From IDS-8 sp964607425 (GTDB lineage Bacteria > Pseudomonadota > Gammaproteobacteria > Steroidobacterales > Woeseiaceae), in contig CAZSKQ010000003.1 of NCBI GenBank assembly GCA_964607425.1, forward strand, positions 1-64,000: a DNA stretch of 64,000 bases, given 5' to 3'. This document shows positions 25,825 through 34,456 of this stretch, in pieces. Each line of letters begins with the position of its first letter. Position 1 is the stretch's first letter. A program made the translations under genes and the position numbers. Under the pieces are notes generated by a model. It was not told the DNA's origin. It did not search any database and worked only from the letters and a program-made list of their open reading frames with translations.

Positions 25825-26502
25825 GTGGTGGCCAATCTTCTCGCCAACATATTCGGGTCGTCGCCAGTGATGCCGCTCGAAAAACACGTCGACATCGCCT
25901 ATAAATGCACGCGGGAGCTCGTGGGCTTTGTCGAAGCCGTGGTCGCGGGCGACTGGGACGAGGCCCGCGCGATCCGCGCCACCATAGAGGCGCTCGAGAA
26001 CGAAGCGGACGATCTGAAGAAGCAGATCCGTATCCACCTGCCGAAAAGCCTGTTCATGCCGGTCCCGCGGGAGGATCTGCTGGAACTGCTGCTCGTGCAG
26101 GACAAGATGGCCAACCGTGCCAAGGACGTCTCGGGCCTGATTCTCGGCCGCAAGATGGAGATACCCGCGCCCATTGCGGCGCGCTTCGTCGAGTTCGTGC
26201 AACGCTGCGTGGACGCCGCGAAGCAGGCCCGCAAGAGTGTCCGTGAGCTGGATGAACTGTTCACGACCGGCTTTCGGGGTGCGGAGGTAACGCTGGTCTC
26301 GAAACTCATCGAGGAACTCGACCGGATCGAAACGGAAACGGATGATCTGCAGGCACGGCTGCGCGCCGAGCTGTTCGCGGTCGAGCGCGACCTTGACCCG
26401 GTGCACGTGATCTTTCTTTACCGCGTCATCGAATTGACCGGTGAGATAGCGGACATGGCGGAACGCGTGGGGCGCCGCCTTGAATTGCTGCTTTCCCACT
26501 GA
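25825..26502 (+). CDS. DUF47/PhoU-like phosphate transport regulator
   Basis: This 225-residue helical protein of the TIGR00153/DUF47 family is distantly related to PhoU. The N-terminus SSPVMPLEKHVDIAYKC and the charged helices (RIETETDDLQARLRAELFAVE, VIFLYRVIELTGEIADMAERVG) are typical. GTG 25825 lies just after AAGGGAGGGG. The gene is followed 50 bp later by a PiT permease, the conserved partner, so it probably modulates low-affinity phosphate uptake in the cytoplasm. Confidence 0.92.
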   Translation: MVANLLANIFGSSPVMPLEKHVDIAYKCTRELVGFVEAVVAGDWDEARAIRATIEALENEADDLKKQIRIHLPKSLFMPVPREDLLELLLVQDKMANRAKDVSGLILGRKMEIPAPIAARFVEFVQRCVDAAKQARKSVRELDELFTTGFRGAEVTLVSKLIEELDRIETETDDLQARLRAELFAVERDLDPVHVIFLYRVIELTGEIADMAERVGRRLELLLSH

Positions 26503-26552
26503 AGCCCGTCTCGCTCAAGACAAGAACGCGAAGAAGACCCGCGGGGAATTGA

Positions 26553-27803
26553 ATGGAAGCAGAGCTCGTCTATGTCACCCTGGCGGTGATATTCGGTTTG
26601 TTCATGGCTTGGGGGATCGGCGCCAACGATGTCGCCAACGCGATGGCGACCTCGGTCGGTTCCAAAGCCCTTACTATCCGCAAGGCGCTACTCGTTGCGG
26701 GCGTGTTCGAGTTTCTTGGGGCGGTGCTGGCCGGCGGCGAGGTAACGTCGACCATCCGCAAGGGAATTGTCGAGACGGAAGTCATTCGCGATGCGCCGCT
26801 ATTGTTGATCTACGGCATGCTGGCTTCATTGCTGGCGGCGGGTACCTGGCTGCTGATCGCGTCGAGGAAAGGCTGGCCCGTATCGACCACGCACTCGATC
26901 GTCGGCTCCATCGTCGGGTTCGCCGCCGTCGGCATCGGCATCGACGCCGTGCAGTGGGGGTCGGTCGGCAAGATCGTTTCGAGCTGGGTGATTTCACCGC
27001 TGGTAGCGGGCCTGCTTGCCTACCTGATTTTCGGCTCTGTCCAGATGCTCATCCTCAGCCACCCCGATCCCCTGGATCGTGCAAAGCGCTTTGTACCCAT
27101 CTACATGTTCGCGGCCGCATTCACGGTTGCCCTCGTGACGATGCTGAAAGGGCTGAAGCACGTCGGGCTCGATCTCAGCGTGCTCCAAAGCTATGTGCTG
27201 GCCACGCTGGTCGCGCTGGTGATAGCCGTGATCGGCGGCGCCGTAATCAGGCGCATAAAGGCCGATCCCAAGATAGAGAAAAAGCAGCACTTCTACACGG
27301 TGGAGCGCGTTTTTGGCGTACTGATGATCATCACCGCCTGCTCGATGGCGTTCGCTCACGGTTCCAACGACGTGGCCAACGCGATCGGCCCGCTCGCGGC
27401 GGTCATCTCGGTCGCGAACACCGGCATTGTCGGCAGCCGGGCGGCGATACCTTTCTGGGTGTTGCTCCTCGGCGGCGTCGGTATCGTCGTCGGCCTCGCG
27501 ACATTCGGGCGGCACGTGATTGCTACGGTGGGTGAGAAGATCACCCAGCTTACGCCCAGCCGCGGCTTTGCCGCCGAGCTCGCGGCCGCAAGCACCATCG
27601 TCATTGCCTCCGGCACGGGGATGCCGGTCTCCACGACTCACACGCTGGTCGGCGCGGTCCTGGGGGTTGGCATGGCCCGGGGTATCGAGGCGATAGACCT
27701 GCGCGTCGTCGGGCGGATATTCGCGTCGTGGATCGTCACCGTGCCGATCGGGGCGTTGCTGGCGATCGTGTTCTTCTACATCCTCCGGGCAGTGCTCCCC
27801 TGA
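26553..27803 (+). CDS. PiT-family low-affinity inorganic phosphate permease
   Basis: This 416-residue inner-membrane symporter imports phosphate (usually as metal-phosphate with H+ or Na+). It shows the internal duplication of the family: GIGANDVANAMATSVGSKAL near the N-terminus and FAHGSNDVANAIGPLAAV near residue 270, and PVSTTHSIVGSIVGF and PVSTTHTLVGAVLGVG in the two halves. About ten helices are visible with a cytoplasmic loop in the middle (RRIKADPKIEKKQHF). It is paired with the PhoU-like gene. Confidence 0.94.
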   Translation: MEAELVYVTLAVIFGLFMAWGIGANDVANAMATSVGSKALTIRKALLVAGVFEFLGAVLAGGEVTSTIRKGIVETEVIRDAPLLLIYGMLASLLAAGTWLLIASRKGWPVSTTHSIVGSIVGFAAVGIGIDAVQWGSVGKIVSSWVISPLVAGLLAYLIFGSVQMLILSHPDPLDRAKRFVPIYMFAAAFTVALVTMLKGLKHVGLDLSVLQSYVLATLVALVIAVIGGAVIRRIKADPKIEKKQHFYTVERVFGVLMIITACSMAFAHGSNDVANAIGPLAAVISVANTGIVGSRAAIPFWVLLLGGVGIVVGLATFGRHVIATVGEKITQLTPSRGFAAELAAASTIVIASGTGMPVSTTHTLVGAVLGVGMARGIEAIDLRVVGRIFASWIVTVPIGALLAIVFFYILRAVLP

Positions 27804-27813
27804 CCCGGCTTCC

Positions 27814-29109
27814 ATGAGCATCGTGCAGGCAGCTGCAACGGAGACACGGGCGAGCAGCATACCGGCCAGGCGCTACGTGCTCGGCCTGCTCACGGTCGTT
27901 TACACGTTTAATTTCATCGACCGGCAGATTCTCGCGATCCTTCTGCCGGCAATAAAAGCGGAGTTCGAGCTTAGCGATACGGTGCTCGGGTTCCTGACAG
28001 GGTCGGCTTTTGCCCTGTTCTACGCAATTCTCGGCATTCCGATCGCGTTGCTCGCGGATCGCTGGAACCGGCGCAACCTCATTGCGCTGGCGTTGAGCAT
28101 CTGGAGCGGCATGACGGCGCTATCGGGCGCGGCGGTAAACGTGACGCAGCTCGCGCTGGCGCGCATCGGCGTTGGCATAGGCGAAGCCGGTTGCAGCCCG
28201 CCGGCGCACTCGATGATCGCGGACCTGTATGCGCCGGCGCAGCGCTCAACCGCCATGGGCATCTACTCCCTTGGTATTTCGGCCGGCATCATGCTCGCTT
28301 ATCTTGCCGGCGGCTGGGTAGCGGAGAATGTCGGCTGGCGCGAAGCCTTCTTCATCGTCGGGGTACCCGGTCTCGTGCTCGCCCTGCTGGTACGCTTCAC
28401 GATTGACGAGCCGGCGCGCGGGCAGTCGGAAGGCCGGGCGGACGACCGGTCGCGTCCCGCTATCCTGGCGGTGGCCCGGTACCTGTTCTCGCGCCGCTCG
28501 TTCCTGCACCTGGCACTGGGCTCCGGCATCGCCTCTTTCAACGGCTACGCCGTGGTGAGCTTTTTTCCGATGTTCCTTTACCGCAGCCACGGCATGGACC
28601 TGGCCGAGATCGGCATCTGGTTGGGACCCATACTGGGAATTGCCGGCGGCATCGGCTTTGCGGGCGGCGGCTGGTTCGCCGATCGCCTTGGCCGTTTCGG
28701 TGTCCGCTGGGCGCTGCGGGGGATCGCCGGTGCGCTGATGGTCGGCTGGCTGTTCAGTTTCTTCGTGTACCTCGCCCCCGGCGAGTACTGGTCGCTCGCG
28801 TTCTTTGTCGTCCCGTCAATTTTCGCAAACGTTTATCTCGCGGCCACGTTCGCCCAGGTGCAGGGACTGGCGGGCTTGCGCATGCGCGCCGTCGCGTCGG
28901 CACTCTTGCTGTTCATCCTGAATATCATCGGGCTGGCCCTCGGACCGCAGGCGGCCGGCTTCCTCAGCGATGTGCTGGCAAGCCCGTTCGGCAATGAATC
29001 GCTGCGTTACAGCCTGCTGATCGTTGGCGCCGTGACAGGCCCTTGGGCCGCACTGCACTACCTGCTGGCTGGCCGTCATATCGAGGCCGACCTCGCGCGC
29101 GCCCACTAA
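27814..29109 (+). CDS. MFS transporter, spinster-like
   Basis: This 431-residue major facilitator has about 12 helices. The N-terminal half contains YTFNFIDRQILAILLPAIKAEF, the MFS loop LADRWNRRNLIALAL and GIGEAGCSPPAHSMIADLY, a combination common in spinster-type permeases near catabolic genes in Proteobacteria. ATG 27814 lies 10 bp after the PiT stop. The substrate is unknown; its position next to the amine-catabolism block suggests, weakly, a role there. A REP-like element follows. Confidence 0.88.
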   Translation: MSIVQAAATETRASSIPARRYVLGLLTVVYTFNFIDRQILAILLPAIKAEFELSDTVLGFLTGSAFALFYAILGIPIALLADRWNRRNLIALALSIWSGMTALSGAAVNVTQLALARIGVGIGEAGCSPPAHSMIADLYAPAQRSTAMGIYSLGISAGIMLAYLAGGWVAENVGWREAFFIVGVPGLVLALLVRFTIDEPARGQSEGRADDRSRPAILAVARYLFSRRSFLHLALGSGIASFNGYAVVSFFPMFLYRSHGMDLAEIGIWLGPILGIAGGIGFAGGGWFADRLGRFGVRWALRGIAGALMVGWLFSFFVYLAPGEYWSLAFFVVPSIFANVYLAATFAQVQGLAGLRMRAVASALLLFILNIIGLALGPQAAGFLSDVLASPFGNESLRYSLLIVGAVTGPWAALHYLLAGRHIEADLARAH

Positions 29110-29134
29110 TCCTGACCACCGCGATCGGATCGAC

Positions 29135-29204
29135 TGTAGGAGCGCGCATTGCGCGCGATGCCCACAAAGCCGATCGTGGCATCGCGCGCAATGCGCGCTC
29201 TACA
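29135..29204. repeat. REP-like palindrome R2
   Basis: Left unit begins TGTAGGAGCGCGCATT; right unit ends AATGCGCGCTCTACA, inverted, with about 16 nt between them. The right arm lacks one G. On the minus strand its TGTAG supplies the stop codon (29200-29202) of the glutamine-synthetase-like gene. Confidence 0.85.
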
Positions 29205-30588
29205 CCGCGCGGAGGTACCAGTCGAAGTCGACGTTGCTGACGGTGTTGTGAAAGCGGCGGGCCTCGTCGCGCCGGTTGAGGGCGTAAGCCTTGCAGTACT
29301 CAGCGCCGAGATAGCCGGGCAGGATCCTGCCGCGCGAGAATTTGTCGATAGCGCCGTCCCAACGGTTCGGAAGCTTGCGCTTCAGTTCGATGATTTCGCC
29401 TTCCTGCACCATCTTGCCCGGATCGCAGCGATTCTTCAGGCCATAGTGGACGCCGGCAAGGATGGCGGCCGTCACAAGGTAAGGGTTCGCATCGGCACCG
29501 GAGGTGCGGTGTTCGATCCTCAGGTTCTTTTCGTCCGACACGGGAATGCGCAGCGCGACATTACGGTGATTCGCGCCCCAGTTGGGCTCCACCGGCGCAA
29601 ACATCTCCGGGCGCAGTCGCCGGTAGGAATTGGCGTTCGGTGCGAAGATGGCCGTTGCTTCCGCCATGGTTTTTGCAAGCCCGCCCACGGCGTGGCGCAG
29701 CCGCGCGGAGTAGGGCGGAGACGCCGCGCGCTTTTTGCCGCCCGAAAAATAATTGCGGCCCTGCCGGTCCGTGAGGCTCAGGTGGATGTGCAGGCCGGAA
29801 CCCGCCGTCTCTTCGAAAGGCTTGGCCATGAAACAGGCGACGAACCCGTGCTGCTTTGCTACCGCCTTGACGGCGCGCTTCAACAGCACGGCATGGTCGC
29901 AGGCAAGCACGGGGTCATCGACATGATGCAGGTTGATTTCAAACTGGCCCGGCGCGAATTCGGACGTCGTGGTACCGATGGGCAAGTTCTGCGCGGCACA
30001 GGTGTCGAACACGTCGTTCAGGAAATTCTCGATGTCCCACAGGTCGTCGGGGTGATACACCTGCGGCCCGACCTGCGGCCGACCGATGCCCGGCACCCGC
30101 GAGACCCGGGCGCTCGGGCGGTCCGTCCTCGCATCCAGCAGGTAGAACTCGAGCTCCGCGGCCATCACGACCTTCAGGTTCATTTTGTAGAGCGGCTCGG
30201 CCGCGCGCTCGAGCACGTAGCGGGGATCCGCGAAGAAGCGCTTGCTGTCGCGCGTGTGAAAACGGAACAGCGCCTGGGCCGTCGGCCGTTTTGCCCAGGG
30301 AACCGGCGCGAGGCTGCCTGGCACGATCTTCGTCAGTATGTCGGGGTCACCGTCTTCAGCCGTATAGCGTATACCCGGCACGACCTCGCCCAGGGTATCG
30401 AGCAGGACGGCGCCGCCCGGAAGGCAAAAGCCGTCACGGAAGACCTGCGCAAACTCGCCGGCGCGTATCCGCTTCCCGCGCAGGACTCCCGCGAGATCCG
30501 CGACCAGCAGCTCCATGACGTCCGTGTCGGGATGGCGTTTCAGGAATTTGCGCAGTTCGACCGGCGGGCTGCCGCTCGTCTTGGCCAT
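29200..30588 (-). CDS. Glutamine synthetase-like gamma-glutamylamine ligase (PuuA-type), copy 1
   Basis: This 462-residue enzyme of the GS III/PuuA group ligates glutamate to an amine with ATP. Seen: N-terminal beta-Grasp part (VMELLVADLAGVLRGKRI), metal-binding AAELEFYLLD, SEFAPGQFEINLHH, GSGLHIHLSL and FAPNANSYRRL, and RIEHRTSGADANPYL. It lies 7 bp downstream of an enoyl-CoA hydratase gene and is divergent, as a pair, from an IclR regulator. A second PuuA-like copy is at 51.2 kb; this one has no other puu gene beside it, so its amine may differ from putrescine. The stop codon lies inside a REP-like element and the last residue is Val. Confidence 0.88.
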   Translation of the reverse strand: MAKTSGSPPVELRKFLKRHPDTDVMELLVADLAGVLRGKRIRAGEFAQVFRDGFCLPGGAVLLDTLGEVVPGIRYTAEDGDPDILTKIVPGSLAPVPWAKRPTAQALFRFHTRDSKRFFADPRYVLERAAEPLYKMNLKVVMAAELEFYLLDARTDRPSARVSRVPGIGRPQVGPQVYHPDDLWDIENFLNDVFDTCAAQNLPIGTTTSEFAPGQFEINLHHVDDPVLACDHAVLLKRAVKAVAKQHGFVACFMAKPFEETAGSGLHIHLSLTDRQGRNYFSGGKKRAASPPYSARLRHAVGGLAKTMAEATAIFAPNANSYRRLRPEMFAPVEPNWGANHRNVALRIPVSDEKNLRIEHRTSGADANPYLVTAAILAGVHYGLKNRCDPGKMVQEGEIIELKRKLPNRWDGAIDKFSRGRILPGYLGAEYCKAYALNRRDEARRFHNTVSNVDFDWYLRAV

Positions 30589-30595
30589 CGAGCCC

Positions 30596-31402
30596 TTAAC
30601 CTCGCTTCGGCGCCTGCGCTGCGCGCCAGGCGAGAGCGGCTTTGACGCCGTCCGCTTCCATTACCTTCCTGAAGCCTGCGGACTCGGGCGTTTCCGTGGT
30701 CTCGATGCGAATATCGTATTCGAGTGCCTGGGCGAGAGCCCGGCGCAGCCCCGCCGTTTCGAAGCCCCGGTTAATGGCTTCCCGCGTGAGGCGCACGGCC
30801 TCGGCGTCGTTAGCGGCGATCTCTTGCGCGATTTCCTCCGCCGCCGACCGCAGCCGATCCGGGGGCACTACACGGTTGACGAGGCCGATGGACAGCGCGC
30901 GATTTGCATCGATGTCGGCACCGGTGAGCAACAGTTCCTTTGCGTTCTTGAGGCCGACGATCCAGGGCAGCACCAGGCACACGATGCCGCTCCCGTAACG
31001 CACCTCCGGAGCGCCGAAGCGGCAGCCTTCGGCCGCTACGGTGATGTCACATACGGCGCTGATCTCCATTGAGCTGCCGAGGCAGTAACCGTGCACGGCG
31101 GCGACCGTCGGTTTGCGGCAGTCCCAGAAGCGCATGATCAGGTTGAAATCCCGCATCAGCTCTTCCCGAACCGCGGCGGCACTGCCGCCGTCGAACGCGG
31201 GCGCATCGAGATCGAATCCGGCTGAGAATGCACGGCCTTCCCCGCGCAGCACGATCGCGCGCGCGTGCTCGTCCGCTTCGGCTGTGTCGAGTGCCTGCTC
31301 GAGTTCCTCCCGCATGGCACCGTTGACCGCGTTCAGCTTGTCGGGCCGGTTGAGCGTTATGAAAGCGACGCTCCCCGATACATCGAGTGTAACGAGCGCC
31401 AT
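30596..31402 (-). CDS. Enoyl-CoA hydratase/isomerase family protein
   Basis: This 268-residue crotonase-fold protein has NRPDKLNAVNGAM, the oxyanion-hole segment RGEGRAFSAGFDLDAP, the region AAVHGYCLGSSMEISAVCDI and PEVRYGSGIVCLVLPWIVG. In canonical hydratases two Glu residues are catalytic; the first corresponds here to the E in SSMEISAVCD, while the second position (PEVRYG) needs alignment. It acts on a CoA ester in the cytoplasm. It is the first gene of the pair with the glutamine-synthetase-like gene and is divergent from iclR across 564 bp. Confidence 0.85.
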   Translation of the reverse strand: MALVTLDVSGSVAFITLNRPDKLNAVNGAMREELEQALDTAEADEHARAIVLRGEGRAFSAGFDLDAPAFDGGSAAAVREELMRDFNLIMRFWDCRKPTVAAVHGYCLGSSMEISAVCDITVAAEGCRFGAPEVRYGSGIVCLVLPWIVGLKNAKELLLTGADIDANRALSIGLVNRVVPPDRLRSAAEEIAQEIAANDAEAVRLTREAINRGFETAGLRRALAQALEYDIRIETTETPESAGFRKVMEADGVKAALAWRAAQAPKRG

Positions 31403-31966
31403 CTCAGGTATTCAGGACGTCGCTGCCGCGTGTGCTCGAGACGCAATTGTGAACGTCGCGACCGGCCAGGACCATTTCACGCTCGCAAGCGAACCACGCT
31501 AATTCGATGTACAGATCGCAATAGAGCGACGCTTCCATGTGAAACAGCTATCGGTCGCGGAGCCAGCGGGGAAGATTAACATACGGGCCCCGGGCCAGGC
31601 AGCGCATGCTTCCACATGATGGCCCCGGCAGTCGCGCAGGTGGCGCGCCCGCTATGCTGATGCCGCCGCGGCCGGTCGATCGCGCACGCGGGGATTAACC
31701 TGGTTCTTGGTATCGCAATCGGCTGATCGCGCGCAGCGGCCACGCTTCGAAGCGGGTAACCGGGCCACAACGTACCGCGACACCTTCCCGGCAATTAGTG
31801 AACGCTGCCGCGAATAGGACGGTTTTCGCAGTTACGGCCGAATGGGCCGGCTCAGGCCCAAATTTTCTTTCATTGCCTCTTTTTTTCGTCCAAGGGTCGT
31901 AAGGGCTCGCCAAAAGCGGCTATCACTGCCATAATATGGAACCGCCAATCACAATATGGTGTATCG
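31403..31966. other. Long intergenic region between enoyl-CoA hydratase and iclR genes
   Basis: 564 bp without a convincing gene; short reading frames here have no ribosome site or family features. It ends in an AT-rich stretch with a T-run (31879-31887) and the IclR-type site near 31929-31962. Two related words, TTCCATGTGAAA (about 31533) and TTCCACATGATG (about 31609), are seen, of unknown meaning. Confidence 0.5.
31929..31962. promoter_or_regulatory. Candidate IclR operator and promoter
   Basis: CCATAATATGG (31929-31939) is a perfect dyad, and AATATGG recurs 20 bp downstream (31953-31959), about two helical turns. TCGCCA (31907-31912), 17 nt and CATAAT (31930-31935) form a possible promoter that would overlap the first site, suggesting autorepression of the gene at 31967. 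Confidence 0.35.
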
Positions 31967-32722
31967 ATGCTGGACACACGACCACCGCAGGGGGCACAGG
32001 CGGCGCTCAGGGCAATCCGGTTGCTGAAGCTTTTCACGGCCGAGCGCCCTGAAATGTCGCTTGCGGAACTTAGCCGCGGTTCGGGGCTGAACAAGACGAC
32101 GACGCATCGCCTGCTGCGTGCGTTGCAAAGCGAAAACCTGGTTGAGCGCAACGCTGTTACCAGCGCGTATAGCCTGGGACCCGGCCTGATGGCCCTGGGC
32201 GTGCAGGCGCTCGCCAGCAGCGATCTGAGGCGGCGCGTACGGCCGCTGCTGAAGGCACTCGCCAAATCCAGCGGCGAGACCGCGACTCTCGAAGTGCCGG
32301 TCGGCGACAGCATGCTGATACTGGATGAAGTGGCGGGCAGCTACGTGGTCGGCGCCGCGGGCAATGTCGGCACACGCTGGCCGCTGCACGCGACCTCCAC
32401 CGGCAAGGCGTTTCTCGCGTTCAACGACAACGGTCTCGAACGCCTCGGTTCACCGCTCAAAGCGCTGACGGCCAAAACCCTCACGGACAAGGAAGCCTTC
32501 CAGCCGCAGTTCATCGAGATCCGGCGGCGCGGGTACGCCGTATCCGTCGACGAGCTGGAAGAAGGCTATGCCGCTGTCGCAACGATCATCCGCGGTGCGC
32601 TCGGCGATGTGCAGGGCACGCTCTCGATCGGGGGCCCGACGCAACGCTTCACCGCCGCCCGCCGCGCCGAGCTCGGCGCCACCCTCTGCGAAGCCGCCCA
32701 GCACCTCAGCCCGGACATCTGA
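31967..32722 (+). CDS. IclR-family transcriptional regulator
   Basis: This 251-residue regulator has an N-terminal winged helix (ALRAIRLLKLFTAERPEMSLAELSRGSGLNKTTTHRLL) and a C-terminal effector-binding domain (LHATSTGKAFLAF, GYAVSVDELEEGYAAVA). IclR proteins sense small organic acids or aromatic compounds. It is divergent from the enoyl-CoA hydratase/ligase pair and convergent with the aldehyde dehydrogenase gene, so it probably controls the pair and itself. Confidence 0.92.
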   Translation: MLDTRPPQGAQAALRAIRLLKLFTAERPEMSLAELSRGSGLNKTTTHRLLRALQSENLVERNAVTSAYSLGPGLMALGVQALASSDLRRRVRPLLKALAKSSGETATLEVPVGDSMLILDEVAGSYVVGAAGNVGTRWPLHATSTGKAFLAFNDNGLERLGSPLKALTAKTLTDKEAFQPQFIEIRRRGYAVSVDELEEGYAAVATIIRGALGDVQGTLSIGGPTQRFTAARRAELGATLCEAAQHLSPDI

Positions 32723-32735
32723 CCCCCGCCCGGCA

Positions 32736-32802
32736 TGCAGGAGCGCGCACTTCGCGCGATGCCCGCGGCGGGTATGGCATCGCGCGCGATGCGCGCTCCT
32801 AC
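32736..32802. repeat. REP-like palindrome R3
   Basis: TGCAGGAGCGCGCACTT on the left and GCGCGCTCCTAC on the right, inverted, between the convergent iclR and aldehyde dehydrogenase genes. It may also serve as a bidirectional terminator. Confidence 0.8.
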
Positions 32803-32839
32803 GGCGAGCGGGGGGCGGTGTGCAGCCGCGTAATCCGGG

Positions 32840-34360
32840 TCAGGTCAAGCGGATCCAGGCCGATTTGGACTGGGTGTAGCTCAGCAGGCTCTCCATGCAC
32901 TTGTCGCGGGCGTTGCCCGACTGCTTGTAGCCACCGAACGGCTGCGTCATGTCGCCCTCGTCGAAGCAGTTGACCCAGATGACGCCGGCCTGGATCTCGC
33001 GGATGAGCCGGTGGGCGCGGTTGAGGTCCCGGGTCCAGATGCCGGCGGCCAGGCCGTAGATGGTGTCGTTCGCGATGCGGATGGCATCGTCGGCGCCGTC
33101 GAAGGGAATGACGGCCGCGACGGGACCGAAAATTTCCTCCTGCGCTATCGTCATCGAATTGTCGACGTCGGTAAACAGGGCCGGCGTGATGTAGGCCCCG
33201 CCTGCGAAATCCGCGGGCACTTCGCCCCCGAACTTCAACGTGGCGCCTTCCTTGCGGCCCGATTCGATGTAGGACAGCACGCGGCGCTGCGCTTCCGCGG
33301 TCACGAGCGGCCCGAGGTTGGTCGCCGGGTCGAGCGGGTTACCGGGCGTATACGCATTCTTCCCGACGGCAACGAACCGCTCGACGAAGTCGTCGTAGAT
33401 GGACTTCTCCACCAGCAGGCGCGAACCCGCGTTGCAAACCTCGCCCATGTTCGCGAACACGCCGTTGCAGGCCGCGGACACCGCGCGATCCAGGTCTTCG
33501 AGATCGCCCATGAACACCTGCGGGGTCTTGCCGCCGCACTCCAGCGAGACGCGTTTCATGTTCGACTGGCCGGCGTACTGCAGCATCAGCTTGCCCACCT
33601 CGGTCGAGCCGGTGAACGTGATCTTGTCGACGTCGTGGTGCAGCGCGAGGGCTTTGCCCGCGACCTCGCCTATGCCGTTGATCACGTTGAACACCCCCGG
33701 GGGACCGCCGGCCGCCACGAACAGCTCCGCCAGCCGCAGGCAGGACAGCGGTGCCTGTTCCGCGGGCTTCAGGACTACGCTGTTGCCCGCGGCAAGTGCC
33801 GGCGCCACCTTCCAGGTCGCCATCAGCAGGGGATAGTTCCACGGCGAGATTGCCCCGACCACGCCCAGCGGCTCGCGCAGGATGAAATGCATAACGTCGG
33901 TTTCAGTATTGGTGACGCTACCCTCGATCTTGTCGATGCATTCCGCCATGAACCGGAAGGTCTCGATCACGGAGGGCAGGTCGACTTCCAGCATGTCGCT
34001 GATGGGCTTGCCCATGTTGAGCGTGTCGAGGACCGCGAGCTGCGCGGCGTGCTCGTCGATCAGTTGCGTGAAGCGGTAGAGCACCTCCATGCGCGCGCGC
34101 GGCGCCATGCGCGACCAGGTGCCGGCGCGGAACGACCGCCGGGCGGCGGCGACGGCGGCATCGACATCCTTGCCATTGGCCGCGGCCACGGATGCGATGA
34201 CTTCGCCCGTGGCGGGATTGATGCTGTCGAAACGGCCCCCGTCCAACGCGTCGACGAAGCGGCCGTCGATGAAAAAGCGGGTCTCGGCACGCTCGAGCTC
34301 GCGCGCGGCTATGTCTTCCCAGGTGGACAGGGGATGTTGTGCAACAGCTTCGATGCTCAT
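32840..34360 (-). CDS. Aldehyde dehydrogenase, PuuC-like
   Basis: This 506-residue NAD(P)-dependent aldehyde dehydrogenase has SPWNYPLLMATWKVAPALA, KPAEQAPLS, FTGSTEVGK, the catalytic Glu in SLECGGKTPQV and catalytic Cys in GEVCNAGSR. The PuuC-like end GGYKQSGNARDKCMESLLSYTQSK supports oxidation of gamma-glutamyl-gamma-aminobutyraldehyde or another amine-derived aldehyde. It is the last gene of the minus-strand series from the aminotransferase, after a REP-like element. It is the best PuuC candidate in the window, 18 kb from puuD. Confidence 0.88.
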   Translation of the reverse strand: MSIEAVAQHPLSTWEDIAARELERAETRFFIDGRFVDALDGGRFDSINPATGEVIASVAAANGKDVDAAVAAARRSFRAGTWSRMAPRARMEVLYRFTQLIDEHAAQLAVLDTLNMGKPISDMLEVDLPSVIETFRFMAECIDKIEGSVTNTETDVMHFILREPLGVVGAISPWNYPLLMATWKVAPALAAGNSVVLKPAEQAPLSCLRLAELFVAAGGPPGVFNVINGIGEVAGKALALHHDVDKITFTGSTEVGKLMLQYAGQSNMKRVSLECGGKTPQVFMGDLEDLDRAVSAACNGVFANMGEVCNAGSRLLVEKSIYDDFVERFVAVGKNAYTPGNPLDPATNLGPLVTAEAQRRVLSYIESGRKEGATLKFGGEVPADFAGGAYITPALFTDVDNSMTIAQEEIFGPVAAVIPFDGADDAIRIANDTIYGLAAGIWTRDLNRAHRLIREIQAGVIWVNCFDEGDMTQPFGGYKQSGNARDKCMESLLSYTQSKSAWIRLT

Positions 34361-34389
34361 GGGCTCACCTTCCAGTTATCCAGGCCGCA

Positions 34390-34456
34390 TACAGGAGCCC
34401 GCATCCGGGCGACGCCCATAGCGCCGATTGCATCGCCCGCGATGCGGGCTCCTACA
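34390..34456. repeat. REP-like palindrome R4 (CCCGC type)
   Basis: TACAGGAGCCCGCATCC on the left; GCGATGCGGGCTCCTACA on the right. On the minus strand its TGTAG provides the stop codon (34452-34454) of the acyl-CoA synthetase gene. Confidence 0.85.
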
